Shown: one piece after another, positions 8,579 through 17,650 of the stretch
How the letters are laid out: every line of letters begins with the position of its first letter
How positions within the stretch are numbered: position 1 is the first letter of the stretch
Assembly: GCA_028561875.1 (NCBI GenBank)
Contig: JAQQTI010000003.1
Span: 124,001 to 188,000 of the forward strand
Reading direction: 5' to 3'
Source: Methanomassiliicoccaceae archaeon COG_1
Lineage (GTDB): Archaea > Thermoplasmatota > Thermoplasmata > Methanomassiliicoccales > Methanomethylophilaceae
Length of the DNA: 64,000 nucleotides
Notes under the pieces: generated by a model
What the model saw: only the letters and a program-made list of their open reading frames with translations
Told to the model about the DNA's origin: nothing
The model's database searches: none
Translations under genes and position numbers: made by a program

Positions 8579-9358
8579 ATGTCCGACCAATCCTTCGTCG
8601 AGAAGATCGCGTACTCGAGATACGAGAAGGACCTCGAGAAGGAAATCGAGGGAGGTCCGATACCGTAGCACATCGCCGTCATCATGGACGGCAACCGGCG
8701 GTATGCCAAGGAGTACCTCGACGACGACATCGACGCCGGCCACAAACTGGGCGAGAAGAAGATCGAGGAGCTCATGGACTGGTGTCTGGATCTGAGGATA
8801 AAGTACGTCACGGTCTATGCCTTTTCTAGCGAGAACTTCAACCGCGGCGACGATGAGGTCAACTTCCTGATGGACCTCTCCGAGAACTCGTTCTACAACA
8901 TAGCGGACAATCCGCGCATTCACGAGAACAGGGTGCACATCCGCGCCCTCGGGGACGTGCAGGCCCTGCCGGAGAACGTACGCAAAGCCATCGAGTACGC
9001 TGCGGAGAGGACGAAGGAGTACCGCGATTTCACGATCAGCGTGTGCATAGCCTACGGCGGGAGGCAGGAGATCGTCGCCGCCGTGAAGGAGATCGCCCGC
9101 AAGGTGAGGGACGGCGAGATGGCCGTAGACGACATCTCCGAGGATACCCTCTCCACGCACATGTACACCTCCGACATACCCGACCCGGACCTCATACTGA
9201 GGACGTCCGGCGAGGTGAGGGTGTCGAATTTCCTGCTCTGGCAGCTCGCCTACTCCGAGCTCTACTTCACGGACATATACTGGCCGGGATTCAGGCGCAT
9301 CGATCTGCTGAGAGCGATACGCACCTACCAGCAACGCGTGAGGCGCTACGGGAAGTGA
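8579..9358 (+). CDS. uppS: undecaprenyl/polyprenyl diphosphate synthase with in-frame amber codon 30
   Basis: cis-Prenyltransferase making the long polyprenyl carrier used for glycan assembly at the membrane. The frame from ATG 8579 is MSDQSF... to GPIP, then TAG at 8666-8668, then HIAVIMDGNRRYAKE, the universally conserved active-site segment (catalytic Asp in MDG). Downstream the frame is intact through RTSGEVRVSNFLLWQL to a TGA, 259 codons in total, the normal length. No plausible start lies between the TAG and the HIAVIMDGNRR motif except the internal Met of the motif, which would destroy it. In homologues the residue at the TAG is usually Lys, Arg or Glu. I infer pyrrolysine at residue 30; a nonsense mutation is the alternative. 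Confidence 0.9.
8666..8668 (+). other. in-frame TAG, candidate pyrrolysine codon in uppS
   Basis: TAG between CCG (Pro29) and CAC (His31) of the UppS P-x-H-I-A motif. The frame is conserved on both sides, so this is a single codon replacement and not a frameshift. Confidence 0.75.
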
Positions 9359-9361
9359 GCG

Positions 9362-11090
9362 ATGCCGCGCTACGACGCAGTGTTCCTGCACGCCCCGAGC
9401 GTGTACGACTTCCGTAAGAAGCCGATATTCTATGGCCCGGTGTCAGACGTCATCCCGTCCTCGCCGGTCTTCGAAATGTACCCCATCGGTTTCATGACCA
9501 TCTCCACCCACCTGCAGAGGGCGGGCTACAGGACGAGAATCGCCAACATCGCCGGCGAGATGCTCGCCGATGCGAAGTTCGATGCCGAGAGGAAGGTAGC
9601 GAAACTCGACGCCGACGTTTACTTCATCGACCTGCACTGGCTGCCCCACGCCCATGGAGCCATCGAGATCGCGAAGCTCGTCAAGAAGCATCACCCCGAC
9701 GCGAAGACGGAATTCGGCGGCTTCTCCTCGTCCTACTTCTACGACGAGCTGATCCGCCGGCCGGAGGTGGACCTCGTCATGCGCGGGGACACCACCGAGC
9801 TGGCCACGGTGAGGATGATGGACGCCCTCTCAAAGGGGGAGGACCTCTCCTCCGTCCCCAATCTCGTGTGGAAGGATGCCGACGGCAGGGTCCATGAGAA
9901 CCCCATGTCCGCCGTCGCGGACACGCTCGACGATATCGTGTTCGACTACGGCACGATGATCAGGGGAGTGATGAGGACGCTCGACGTCAGGGGGTCCGTC
10001 CCGTGGTACGGGTGGGAAAAGGTCCCGCTCGCCTCGGTGTTCACGGTGAGGGGCTGTTCGGCGAACTGCGCCGAGTGCGGCGGCTCGCATTCCGCGAACA
10101 GGCGCGTCGCATGCAGGAATCATCCCGCCTTCCGCTCTCCGGAGAAGCTCGCCGAGGACGTTGAGGGCATATCGATGTATCTCAAGGCCCCGGTGTTCGT
10201 GGTCGGCGATCTCAGGCAGAAGGGGATGGGCTACGCCGAGACCTTCCTCCGCGAGATGAGGGGGAGGGGGATCGACAACCATGTCGTGGTGGAGTTGTTC
10301 AACGGCGCCAATGGCGAGTACTTCTCCCTGTTGGACAGGTCGCTGGAGGGAGGGTACACCGTTCAGTTCTCCCCGGACTCCTACGACGAGGGGGTGAGGT
10401 TCGCCCTCGGCAAGAACTACACGAACGAGAACATCGACCGTACTGCGCAGGCGGCGTTCGCCAACGGCTGCCGGAGGATGGACATGTTCTTCATGACCGG
10501 GCTCCCGCAGCAGACCGTGGAATCCGCATTGGCCTCCGCGCGGGATGCGGAGCACCTGTGGTCGCTCGTCGGCAAGGACGCGGGGCTGTTCATCTACGAC
10601 TCTCCGTTCGCGCCCTTCGTCGACCCTGGGAGCCGGGCGTTCGAGGAGCCGGAGAAGTGGGGCTACAGGCTCCGCGCCAGGACCCTCGAGGACCACCGTA
10701 GGCTGCTTGACAGCCCGTCGTGGAAGCAGGTCCTCTCCTACGAGACGGCGTGGATGGACCGGGACGCGATCGCCGAGACGTCTTACGATGCCGCGGTTCT
10801 GCTCACAGAGGCGGAGGTGAGCGCGGGCAGGCTATCAGAGGAGGACGCCCGCGCCCGCAACGAGAGGACCGAGACCGCGCGGAAGCTGATGCACGAGGTA
10901 GATTCGATCCTGGGGATCGGGGATCCGGAGGAGAGGGAGTCCCGCCTGTGGGAAGTCAAGAACGAGGGCGTGAGGCTGATGGACTCCACCATCGCCGACA
11001 AGAACGACCTCGAGTGGTCTACGGGGTCGGTATGGAGCAACGTGCCGAGAATCGCTCTCGGCATCCTCAGGAGTGCGGCGCGGCGCGGCT
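9362..11090 (+). CDS. B12-binding/radical SAM protein of the Thermoplasma Ta0216 type
   Basis: About 575 residues. The N-terminal half is a cobalamin-binding-like domain (SPVFEMYPIGFMTISTHL, DLHWLPHAHGAIEIAKL, EFGGFSSSY). The radical SAM core follows with a complete cluster motif CSANCAEC near residue 232 and conserved downstream segments (VQFSPDSYDEGVRFALGKNYT, MDMFFMTGLPQQT). The C-terminal third is helical. The reaction is unknown; it resembles the TIGR04190 family. No stop codon occurs at the expected end around 11,070-11,090 (NVPRIALGILRS); the frame stays open to a TAA at 11974 across the opposite strand of proC, so the given end is the likely end of homology. Confidence 0.75.
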
Positions 11091-11905
11091 TCCGACTCCA
11101 TGCCGCGACTTATTTCCATCGAGCGGGCGATGGACGCCTCTACGGCGTCGGACACGGCCTCCCCGAATTTCCTGTTCATGAGGACTTTCACGCCCTCTAC
11201 GGTGGTTCCGCCCGGGGAGCAGACCCCGTCGATGAGAGGCCCGGTGCCCATGCCGGATTCCAGAACCATCCTCCCCGCTCCGACCATGGATTGGGCGGCG
11301 AGCCTCGTCGCCTGCCCCTCGGTGAGGCCGTGGGCGATCCCCGCCTTTATGATGCCCTCGCAGGCCATGTACAGGAAGGCGGGCGAGCTGCCGCTCACGC
11401 CGGTCACCGCGTCGAGCTCCCCCTCGGCGGTTTCGACGGCAAGGCCGACCGCGGAAAGCATCCTCCCGACGACCTCCCTGTCGCCGTCTCTGCAGCCGGG
11501 TCCCATGGCGAACCCCGAGGCCCCCTCGAGGACCATGCAGCAGTGGTTGGGCATCACCCTCACGATCCTTGCGTCTGGTACATACGATCTGAGGGCGGAG
11601 AACGTGAGTCCTGCGACGACGCTCACCAGGAGGTGCCTGTCCGAAAGCACCAGTTTCTCCTCCTCGAACAGGGCGGGGACGCTCCCCGGCTTCACCGCGA
11701 GGACCAACACGTCGCACAGCGGGGCGATCTCGGTCGCCGAGCGGTACATCGCGATCCCGTGCTTCCGGACCATCATCTCCCTGGTCTCCCGGCCGGGGGC
11801 GCAGGCGACGATCTCCCCCGGAGAGCACACTCCTCTCGATATCAGGCCTCCGATCATCGCGCCGGCCATCCTGCCGGCGCCGATGAAACCAATCTTGAAC
11901 GCCAT
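11070..11905 (-). CDS. proC: pyrroline-5-carboxylate reductase
   Basis: Final step of proline synthesis: NAD(P)H-dependent reduction of pyrroline 5-carboxylate. From ATG 11905: Rossmann motif FIGAGRMAGAMIGGL, VLAVKPGSVP, RVMPNHCCMVLEGASGF, AVTGVSGSSPAFLYM and the proline-binding SPGGTTVEGVKVL, all expected for ProC. The normal end (about 268 residues, after SIARSMEIS) falls near 11,080-11,100, but no stop is there; the frame stays open to 10835 inside the radical SAM gene. An ATG at 11929 is also in frame but gives a non-homologous extension. Convergent with the radical SAM gene. Confidence 0.88.
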
Positions 11906-11992
11906 GTCTCCCCCCACGCCTGCGAGCAATTAGGATTTTGCCCATGCACATCAGAATATTCAACCGTTCCTTAATTCTCAACAGGAAAACGC

Positions 11993-12001
11993 TATTTAAA
12001 A
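11993..12001 (+). promoter_or_regulatory. TATA box of the fpo operon
   Basis: TATTTAAAA about 56 bp upstream of fpoA, in an AT-rich island unlike the surrounding DNA. A second AT patch (TTATATAG) lies at about 12,028-12,035 and a GGGAGG ribosome-binding site follows it, so a leadered transcript is likely. Confidence 0.5.
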
Positions 12002-12056
12002 GAAGAATTAGTTACCGTGAAACCCCATTATATAGGGAGGAAACCTCGGACCGGCG

Positions 12057-12419
12057 ATGTCACTTATCGCGACCTACTTGCCGTTTTTATTCGTAGGGAT
12101 AATCTCGATGGGGTTTGCGCCGGCGGCATGGTTAATGTCCAGGCTCCTGAGGCCTTCACAATCGACCGCATGGACTGAGGAGACCTACGAATGCGGTTCG
12201 GTCCCGATCGGAAACGCCAGGGTCCAGTTCAGGATGCAGTATTACGCCTTCGCGCTGATATTCGTCGTCTTCGACCTGGTCGTGACGTTCCTCATCATCT
12301 GGGCCGTAGCGTTCGATGGGCTTTCGCACGCCGCCACCATATGGATGCTGCTCTTCCTGGGCATACTGCTTTTGGGCGTGGTTTACTCCCTGAAGAAGGA
12401 GGACTCCATATGGATATGA
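12057..12419 (+). CDS. fpoA: F420H2 dehydrogenase-like subunit A (NuoA family)
   Basis: A 120-residue membrane protein with three predicted helices (near residues 3-25, 60-82 and 88-110) and the NuoA signature TYECGSVPIGNARVQF between the first two. It is part of the proton-pumping membrane arm at the junction with the peripheral arm. First gene of the fpo operon; its last codons overlap fpoB by 10 nt. Confidence 0.93.
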   Translation: MSLIATYLPFLFVGIISMGFAPAAWLMSRLLRPSQSTAWTEETYECGSVPIGNARVQFRMQYYAFALIFVVFDLVVTFLIIWAVAFDGLSHAATIWMLLFLGILLLGVVYSLKKEDSIWI

Positions 12420-12973
12420 GCCTCTACCCGCATGCGGTTGCCATGAGCGCCGACGAGTTCATGACATGGTCCACGGCCATGATCAATGACCTGCTCAGCT
12501 CCGGCACGAGAAGGACCATCGACAAACTCACCGGGCCCGTCTGGTCCTGGGCCATGAAGAACTCGATGCACCCCCTGCACTGGGGCCTCGCCTGCTGCGC
12601 CCTCGAGATGGCTCAGGCCTCCGCCCCGCGTTTCGACGCGGAGAGGTACGGGATGATATACAGGTCTTCCCCGAGGCAGACCGACATCCTCCTGGTCAAC
12701 GGCTGGATCTCCAAGAAGGTCCGCAACGACATCAGGAGGCTGTGGGAGGAGATACCCGCCCCCAAATGGGCGGTCGCCATGGGGGAGTGCGCCATCTCCG
12801 GCGGCCCCTGGTACGACTCCTACAACACCGTGCAGGGCCTCGATCAGATCGTGCCCGTGGACCTCTACATCCCGGGCTGTCCGGCCAGGCCTGACGCGAT
12901 GATCGACGGTTTCATGCTGCTCCAGAAGAAGATCGACGACTACTTCAGAAGAGGCGTGATTCTCAAGGACTGA
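12410..12973 (+). CDS. fpoB: F420H2 dehydrogenase-like subunit B (NuoB family)
   Basis: A 187-residue peripheral subunit carrying the N2 [4Fe-4S] cluster: Cys62-Cys63 in HWGLACCALEM, Cys127 in MGECAISGG and Cys157 in YIPGCPARP are the four ligands. The start at 12410 is preceded by AGGAGG with 7-nt spacing; a second ATG at 12416 is possible. N2 passes electrons to methanophenazine in the membrane arm of characterised Fpo complexes. Confidence 0.94.
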   Translation: MDMSLYPHAVAMSADEFMTWSTAMINDLLSSGTRRTIDKLTGPVWSWAMKNSMHPLHWGLACCALEMAQASAPRFDAERYGMIYRSSPRQTDILLVNGWISKKVRNDIRRLWEEIPAPKWAVAMGECAISGGPWYDSYNTVQGLDQIVPVDLYIPGCPARPDAMIDGFMLLQKKIDDYFRRGVILKD

Positions 12974-12985
12974 GGGGTTTCGGAC

Positions 12986-13468
12986 ATGGGAATGGAAATA
13001 CGCGAATATTCGGACTCCTGGGAGCGGGAGGTCTCGGACGCGCTGTCCGGAAGGTTCGGCGCCGCCGTCGAGATTGCCGGCTCCGAGGTCCGCAGGCTCT
13101 TCACAAAGGCTTCCAGGGATAACATACACGACGTCTGCAGGTTCCTCCACGACGAGCTCAACTTCGAGCACTGCGCCATCGTCATGGGCGTCGACATGGT
13201 GGACTACATGCAGGTGGTCTACGTCATCGAGAACTACACCAACTTCCGCGGGCTGCTCGTGGAGATCACCGTAGACATCCAGAACGACGACCTCCACATC
13301 CCCACCGTCTCCGACATCTGGGGAGGTGCCAACTGGCATGAGAGGGAGACCTGGGAGCTCTTCGGCATAGTCTTCGACGGGCACACCAACCTCAAGAGGC
13401 TGCTCACACCCGACACCTATGAGTTCTTCCCGTTCAGGAAGTCGTACAAGCTTAGGGGGCAGGAATGA
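12986..13468 (+). CDS. fpoC: F420H2 dehydrogenase-like subunit C (NuoC family)
   Basis: A 160-residue subunit with the 30-kDa complex I domain. The C-terminal signature WGGANWHERETWELFGIVFDG is complete, followed by LKRLLTPDTYEFFPFRKSY. It connects the peripheral arm subunits B, D and I. Its TGA overlaps the fpoD ATG (ATGATG). Confidence 0.92.
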   Translation: MGMEIREYSDSWEREVSDALSGRFGAAVEIAGSEVRRLFTKASRDNIHDVCRFLHDELNFEHCAIVMGVDMVDYMQVVYVIENYTNFRGLLVEITVDIQNDDLHIPTVSDIWGGANWHERETWELFGIVFDGHTNLKRLLTPDTYEFFPFRKSYKLRGQE

Positions 13469-14715
13469 TGGCCGACGGCAGCGGCAAGGAGGGTGCCGGC
13501 GCGGAACCCACTAGGGCCCAGGTCGACGCCGAGCAGGAGTTCGACAGAGCCATCGTCGAGGGCAAGTTCGACTCCGTTGACATGAGGAAGGTCCTCGACG
13601 CCGAGGGCGGCGTCATGGACATGGACAAGATGTGGATCACCATGGGCCCGCAGCACCCGTTCTCGCACGGCCTCTGGACCCTCATCATCCAGGCCGACGG
13701 GGAGATCGTCACTGACGCCATCCCGATCGTCGGATACCTGCACAGGGGCTGGGAGAAGGAGACCGAGAACAGGACCTACCCGAAAATCATCCCGATGGCG
13801 GACCGCCTCTGCTACGCCGCCTCGATGACCTACACCCATCTCTACTGCATGACGGTGGAGAAGGCGCTGGACCTGGAGATACCCGAGAAGGCGAAGTACA
13901 TCAGGATCGTGGCCGACGAGATCAACAGGCTGCAGTCGCACCTCATGTGGCTGGCCGCGGTCGGCACGGACATGGGCAACTTCACCATCTTCCTCTGGGC
14001 GTCCAGGGAGAGGGAGTTCTGGATGGACATGAACATCAGGCTCTGCGGGGCCCGTATGACCACCAACTACCCCCGCATCGGCGGCGTCAGGAACGACACC
14101 CCCGACATCTTCGACAGGGACATCATCAGGTGCACGGAGCACTTCGAGAAGATGATCTGGGAGATCATCGGCCTCATCGACAACTCCTCCATCTACCAGT
14201 CGAGGATGGTCGGCACAGGCATCATCACCCGCGAACAGTGTGCCAACCTGGGCATCACCGGGCCCGCGGCCCGCGGCACTGGCGTGGACTTCGACGCCCG
14301 CCGCGACGACCCCTACGACAACTACGACAAGGTGGGCTTCGAGGTCCCCGTCCTCACCGCCGGGGATTCGTATGCCAGGTACGTCGTAAGGATGGAGGAG
14401 ATGCTGCAGTCCTGCATCATCATAAAGGACGCTATGCAGAAAATCCAGGCCCTCGGCAAGAACTCCCCCTACAGGCTCAAGGCGCCTAGCAGGGTGCCCG
14501 CGGGCAGGCATTTCGGCAGGATCGAGGACTGCCGCGGCGAGGCCATGATGTACCTCGTCTCGGACGGCACCGATAAGCCTTACAGGCTCAAGGTCCGCAG
14601 CCCGATTTTCATCAACGTGTCCGCCTCCAAGCCTCTCGTGCAGGGCTGCAGGATAGCGGACATCCCGGTAATCATGGCCATGATAGACATGTGCCTCGGG
14701 GAGACGGACAGGTGA
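13465..14715 (+). CDS. fpoD: F420H2 dehydrogenase-like subunit D (NuoD family)
   Basis: A 416-residue 49-kDa-type subunit. MGPQHPFSHGLW is the quinone-site signature of the family, here with the expected His. EINRLQSHLMWL, RMTTNYPRIGGV and RGTGVDFDARRDDPYDNYD follow. The first 45 residues are a charged extension. A second in-frame ATG lies 3 nt downstream. With FpoB it would form the methanophenazine reduction site. Confidence 0.94.
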   Translation: MMADGSGKEGAGAEPTRAQVDAEQEFDRAIVEGKFDSVDMRKVLDAEGGVMDMDKMWITMGPQHPFSHGLWTLIIQADGEIVTDAIPIVGYLHRGWEKETENRTYPKIIPMADRLCYAASMTYTHLYCMTVEKALDLEIPEKAKYIRIVADEINRLQSHLMWLAAVGTDMGNFTIFLWASREREFWMDMNIRLCGARMTTNYPRIGGVRNDTPDIFDRDIIRCTEHFEKMIWEIIGLIDNSSIYQSRMVGTGIITREQCANLGITGPAARGTGVDFDARRDDPYDNYDKVGFEVPVLTAGDSYARYVVRMEEMLQSCIIIKDAMQKIQALGKNSPYRLKAPSRVPAGRHFGRIEDCRGEAMMYLVSDGTDKPYRLKVRSPIFINVSASKPLVQGCRIADIPVIMAMIDMCLGETDR

Positions 14716-14722
14716 TTCGCTA

Positions 14723-15910
14723 ATGGGGTACTACACATCTATCCAGGACTGGATCGCCTTCCCCGATCCCCTCGCCAACCCGTACTACCCGTTCGGGGAC
14801 GCTTACAACCTTCCCTACGACATCTCGCTGAAACTCTGGAACATCGTCGGCGGAGCCATCGCCTGGCTCATCGACCTGCTGTTCCCCGGCAACGCCGTGT
14901 CGGAGTGGCTCGTCTGCGACATGACGGCCAACTTCTTCGCGCTGGTCATCTTCATGCTCATCGTCTTCATGGTCGTCTTCATCGCCGTTCTGGTGGTCCT
15001 GTGGGAGGAGCGCAAGGTCCTCGGGAGGGCCATGGACAGGCGCGGGACCATGGTCGGCATGATGGGTTTCCTGCAGTGCGTTGCCGACGGTTTCAAGACC
15101 TTCATGAAGGACAACATCTACTCTAAGAGGGTAGACGGCATGACCTACTGGTGGACCCTCTCCCTCATAATCGGGACCTCGGTCCTCATCGCCTGCATGG
15201 TCCCGCTGTCCGACAGATGGTTCGTCGTCGACTACGAATGCGGTCTGCTCATCGTGATGGGCTTGTTCGCCCTGGCACCCTTCTTCATCCTGGTGTCCGG
15301 GTGGTCGCAGAACAACAAGTACTCCCTCATCGGCGGCTTGCGTGCCGCCGAGATGATGATCTCGTACGAGATCCCGATGCTCATCATCATCGCCACCGTG
15401 GCGCTGCAGGCCGGGACCCTCAACATCAACGGGATAGTCGAGGCGCAGTACGGCACGCTGCCCTACTTCATCCCGCAGGCGGTCGGCTTCGTCACCTTTT
15501 TCATATGCGCCATTGCCGAGTCGGAGCGCGCCCCATTCGACCTCGCCGAGGCCGAGTCGGAGCTCGTCGAGGGCTGGCAGACGGAGTACGCTGGGATGAA
15601 GTGGGGGCTCATCATGCTCGCCGACTACCTCAGAGGGTTCTGCGCATGCGGCATGATCGTCATACTCTTCCTCGGAGGATGGAACCTCCCCGGCGTGCAC
15701 CTCACCGAGTGGGAGAGCTGGTTGCCCGTGCCGGAGTTGACCTTCCTCCTGAAGGGCTTCCTGGTCTTCTTCATCATGGTAATCATCAGGTGCGCCACCC
15801 CCAGGGTCAGGACCGACACCATCCTGAACCTCGGATGGAAGGTGTTCCTTCCGCTGGCCATCCTGAATCTCGTCATTGTCGTCACGTACAAGGCAGGGGG
15901 AATCTTCTGA
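14723..15910 (+). CDS. fpoH: F420H2 dehydrogenase-like subunit H (NuoH family)
   Basis: A 395-residue polytopic membrane subunit joining the peripheral and membrane arms. The quinone-site loop EERKVLGRAMDRRG and the AIAESERAPFDLAEAESELV motif, with its functional acidic residues, are intact. The TGA overlaps the fpoI ATG by one base. Confidence 0.94.
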   Translation: MGYYTSIQDWIAFPDPLANPYYPFGDAYNLPYDISLKLWNIVGGAIAWLIDLLFPGNAVSEWLVCDMTANFFALVIFMLIVFMVVFIAVLVVLWEERKVLGRAMDRRGTMVGMMGFLQCVADGFKTFMKDNIYSKRVDGMTYWWTLSLIIGTSVLIACMVPLSDRWFVVDYECGLLIVMGLFALAPFFILVSGWSQNNKYSLIGGLRAAEMMISYEIPMLIIIATVALQAGTLNINGIVEAQYGTLPYFIPQAVGFVTFFICAIAESERAPFDLAEAESELVEGWQTEYAGMKWGLIMLADYLRGFCACGMIVILFLGGWNLPGVHLTEWESWLPVPELTFLLKGFLVFFIMVIIRCATPRVRTDTILNLGWKVFLPLAILNLVIVVTYKAGGIF

Positions 15911-16707
15911 TGGCTAGGAAGTCGAAGGAGTCCAAGGGCCAGCCCGCCGAGCGGGGCCTCTGGTCTCCGTACTGGAGGGAGTTCGGCAAGCTGGACCACA
16001 AGTGCTGGAAGGACCTCTGGATCATGAAACCCATATGGGTGACCCTCAAGGTCCTCTGGAGGACCACCGCGCACAGGCCGGTCACCGTCCTGTACCCGTA
16101 CGAGGCCCTCTGGGAGCCCGACAACTACCGCGGCCGCCCGGGGCTGGACTTCAACAAGTGCCTCGGGTGCGGCATGTGCGTCAACATGTGCCCGTGCCAG
16201 GCCATCGTCCTGGTCGATTGCCCCGATGACGGGGGCAACACCGTCAGGAGGCCTCAGATCAACATCGGCAGATGCTCCTTCTGCGCGTACTGCGCGGAGT
16301 ACTGTCCCGTCGACGCGATGACCGTGACCCCCGACGTGGAGCTTGCGGAGTACACCCGCTCGGACCTCATCTGGGGCCCGCGCAGGCTCGCGTACGACAA
16401 GACCACCGAGGGAATGAAGGTCAAGCTCGAGACCACGCTGATCTCCGACTTCAAGAACGGGAACGGGGAGAGGCGCGTCGAGCCCTGCAGGGTCGACCAC
16501 CCCAAGCTCGAGGGGAAGAAGTGCATCAGCTGCAGGAAGTGCAGCAAGGTGTGCCCCGTCGCGGCCATAGACATGGTCGAGCACGGGACCAACGCGAAGG
16601 GCAGGCCCATACTGTGGCCGGAGGTCGACGACGACACCTGCGTCGGCTGCGCCCAGTGCGTCGAGGCGTGCCCCAAGGACGCGCTCCACATCGAGGAGGT
16701 GCTGTGA
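15910..16707 (+). CDS. fpoI: F420H2 dehydrogenase-like subunit I with four predicted [4Fe-4S] clusters
   Basis: A 265-residue iron-sulfur subunit, about twice the usual length of FpoI. Residues 1-140 are the NuoI-like part with two complete CxxCxxCxxxC motifs (Cys84/87/90/94 and Cys122/125/128/132), the N6a/N6b clusters. After a linker a second ferredoxin module adds two more (Cys205/208/211/215 and Cys244/247/250/254). The extra module could replace the missing input subunits (FpoF, FpoO) and receive electrons directly from ferredoxin or a heterodisulfide reductase; that is inference. Reading frame and overlaps with fpoH and fpoJ are clean. Confidence 0.93.
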   Translation: MARKSKESKGQPAERGLWSPYWREFGKLDHKCWKDLWIMKPIWVTLKVLWRTTAHRPVTVLYPYEALWEPDNYRGRPGLDFNKCLGCGMCVNMCPCQAIVLVDCPDDGGNTVRRPQINIGRCSFCAYCAEYCPVDAMTVTPDVELAEYTRSDLIWGPRRLAYDKTTEGMKVKLETTLISDFKNGNGERRVEPCRVDHPKLEGKKCISCRKCSKVCPVAAIDMVEHGTNAKGRPILWPEVDDDTCVGCAQCVEACPKDALHIEEVL

Positions 16708-17033
16708 TGGGATTGTTATCTGACATTTGGAACGGATTCTTGGACTTCCTGGTCTACATATGGGAGAACGGGGACCTGTTGGCCTTCGTAATCCTGGCGG
16801 CCATAGGGGTCGCCGCCGCAGTCTGGGTGGTCACCGACAAGCAGCCTGTTCACAACGCGTTCTACCTGGCGCTGGTGTTCGTCACCGTCGCCGTGACCTA
16901 CTTCTTCCTGGAGGCGGAGTTCATAGGCGTCATACAGCTGCTCGTTTACGTCGGTGCGATCACCATCCTGTTCGCGTTCAGCATCATGCTGACCCGCAGG
17001 TACATACTGGAGGAGGGCGAGGGCGATGAATAA
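16707..17033 (+). CDS. fpoJ: F420H2 dehydrogenase-like subunit J, N-terminal part
   Basis: A 108-residue membrane protein matching the N-terminal half of NuoJ: helices near residues 24-43, 50-68 and 74-92 with FIGVIQLLVYVGAITILFAF, which holds the pi-bulge region. NuoJ is split into two genes in methanogen fpo operons, as here. Overlaps fpoI by 1 nt and the following gene by 8 nt. Confidence 0.88.
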   Translation: MGLLSDIWNGFLDFLVYIWENGDLLAFVILAAIGVAAAVWVVTDKQPVHNAFYLALVFVTVAVTYFFLEAEFIGVIQLLVYVGAITILFAFSIMLTRRYILEEGEGDE

Positions 17034-17349
17034 GCGCACTCTCGCGGCCGCCGGTGCGGCCGCCATACTGCTGATCGTCCTGGTGGGGGCGCTATATGCC
17101 TCGGGCCTGAGCGACGACGACAGATTCGCAGACTCGCCCCAGCCCGGGATCGGCCTCGAACAGGGCGCCGGCAATTCGAAGGAGCTTAGTCACGACTCCC
17201 TCAACTACAAGATCTTCGAGGAGTACGGGCCCGTCCTGCTCGTGCTCGCGGTCCTGATGTTCGGCGCCATGATCGGGGGCATCTGCATCGCGAGGGAGGA
17301 GATTGAGAGGAGAGAAGAAGAGGGGGAGACGAAGGAGGAAGGCCAATGA
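17026..17349 (+). CDS. F420H2 dehydrogenase-like subunit J, C-terminal part
   Basis: A 107-residue protein with an N-terminal helix (residues 6-26), a hydrophilic loop and a second helix near 68-90, then a Glu/Lys-rich tail. It occupies the place of the second NuoJ fragment; sequence conservation is low, so the assignment rests mostly on position and topology. Confidence 0.75.
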   Translation: MNKRTLAAAGAAAILLIVLVGALYASGLSDDDRFADSPQPGIGLEQGAGNSKELSHDSLNYKIFEEYGPVLLVLAVLMFGAMIGGICIAREEIERREEEGETKEEGQ

Positions 17350-17648
17350 TTCCGATAGAGTACTTCATCACGTTCGGGATCATACTGTTCTGCATAGGCG
17401 CCTACGGCGTCATGTCCAAGAGCAGCACGATCGTCGTCCTGATGTGCATCGAGCTCATGCTCAACGCGGCCAATATCAACTTCGTCGCGTTCTCGGCGTT
17501 CACCGGGGACGTCATGGGGCAGGTGATGGTGATCATGACGATCTCCGTCGCCGCCGCCGAAGTCGCGGTCGGCATCGCCATAGTCCTCAACGCGTACAAG
17601 GTGAGGAAGACGGTCAGCACCGAAGGCCTGGCCTCCATGAGGTGGTAA
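17346..17648 (+). CDS. fpoK: F420H2 dehydrogenase-like subunit K (NuoK family)
   Basis: A 100-residue protein with three helices. The conserved membrane glutamates are present in MCIELMLNAANINFVAF and in VAAAEVAVGIAIVL, both needed for proton transfer in NuoK. Stop overlap (ATGA) with the preceding gene. Confidence 0.93.
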   Translation: MIPIEYFITFGIILFCIGAYGVMSKSSTIVVLMCIELMLNAANINFVAFSAFTGDVMGQVMVIMTISVAAAEVAVGIAIVLNAYKVRKTVSTEGLASMRW

Positions 17649-17650
17649 GC

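Noticed and set aside
8684-9358. UppS starting at the internal ATG 8684, avoiding the TAG
   Set aside because: That Met is inside the conserved HIAVIMDGNRR segment, so the product would lose the substrate-binding start of the enzyme; the upstream frame is coding-like and in phase.
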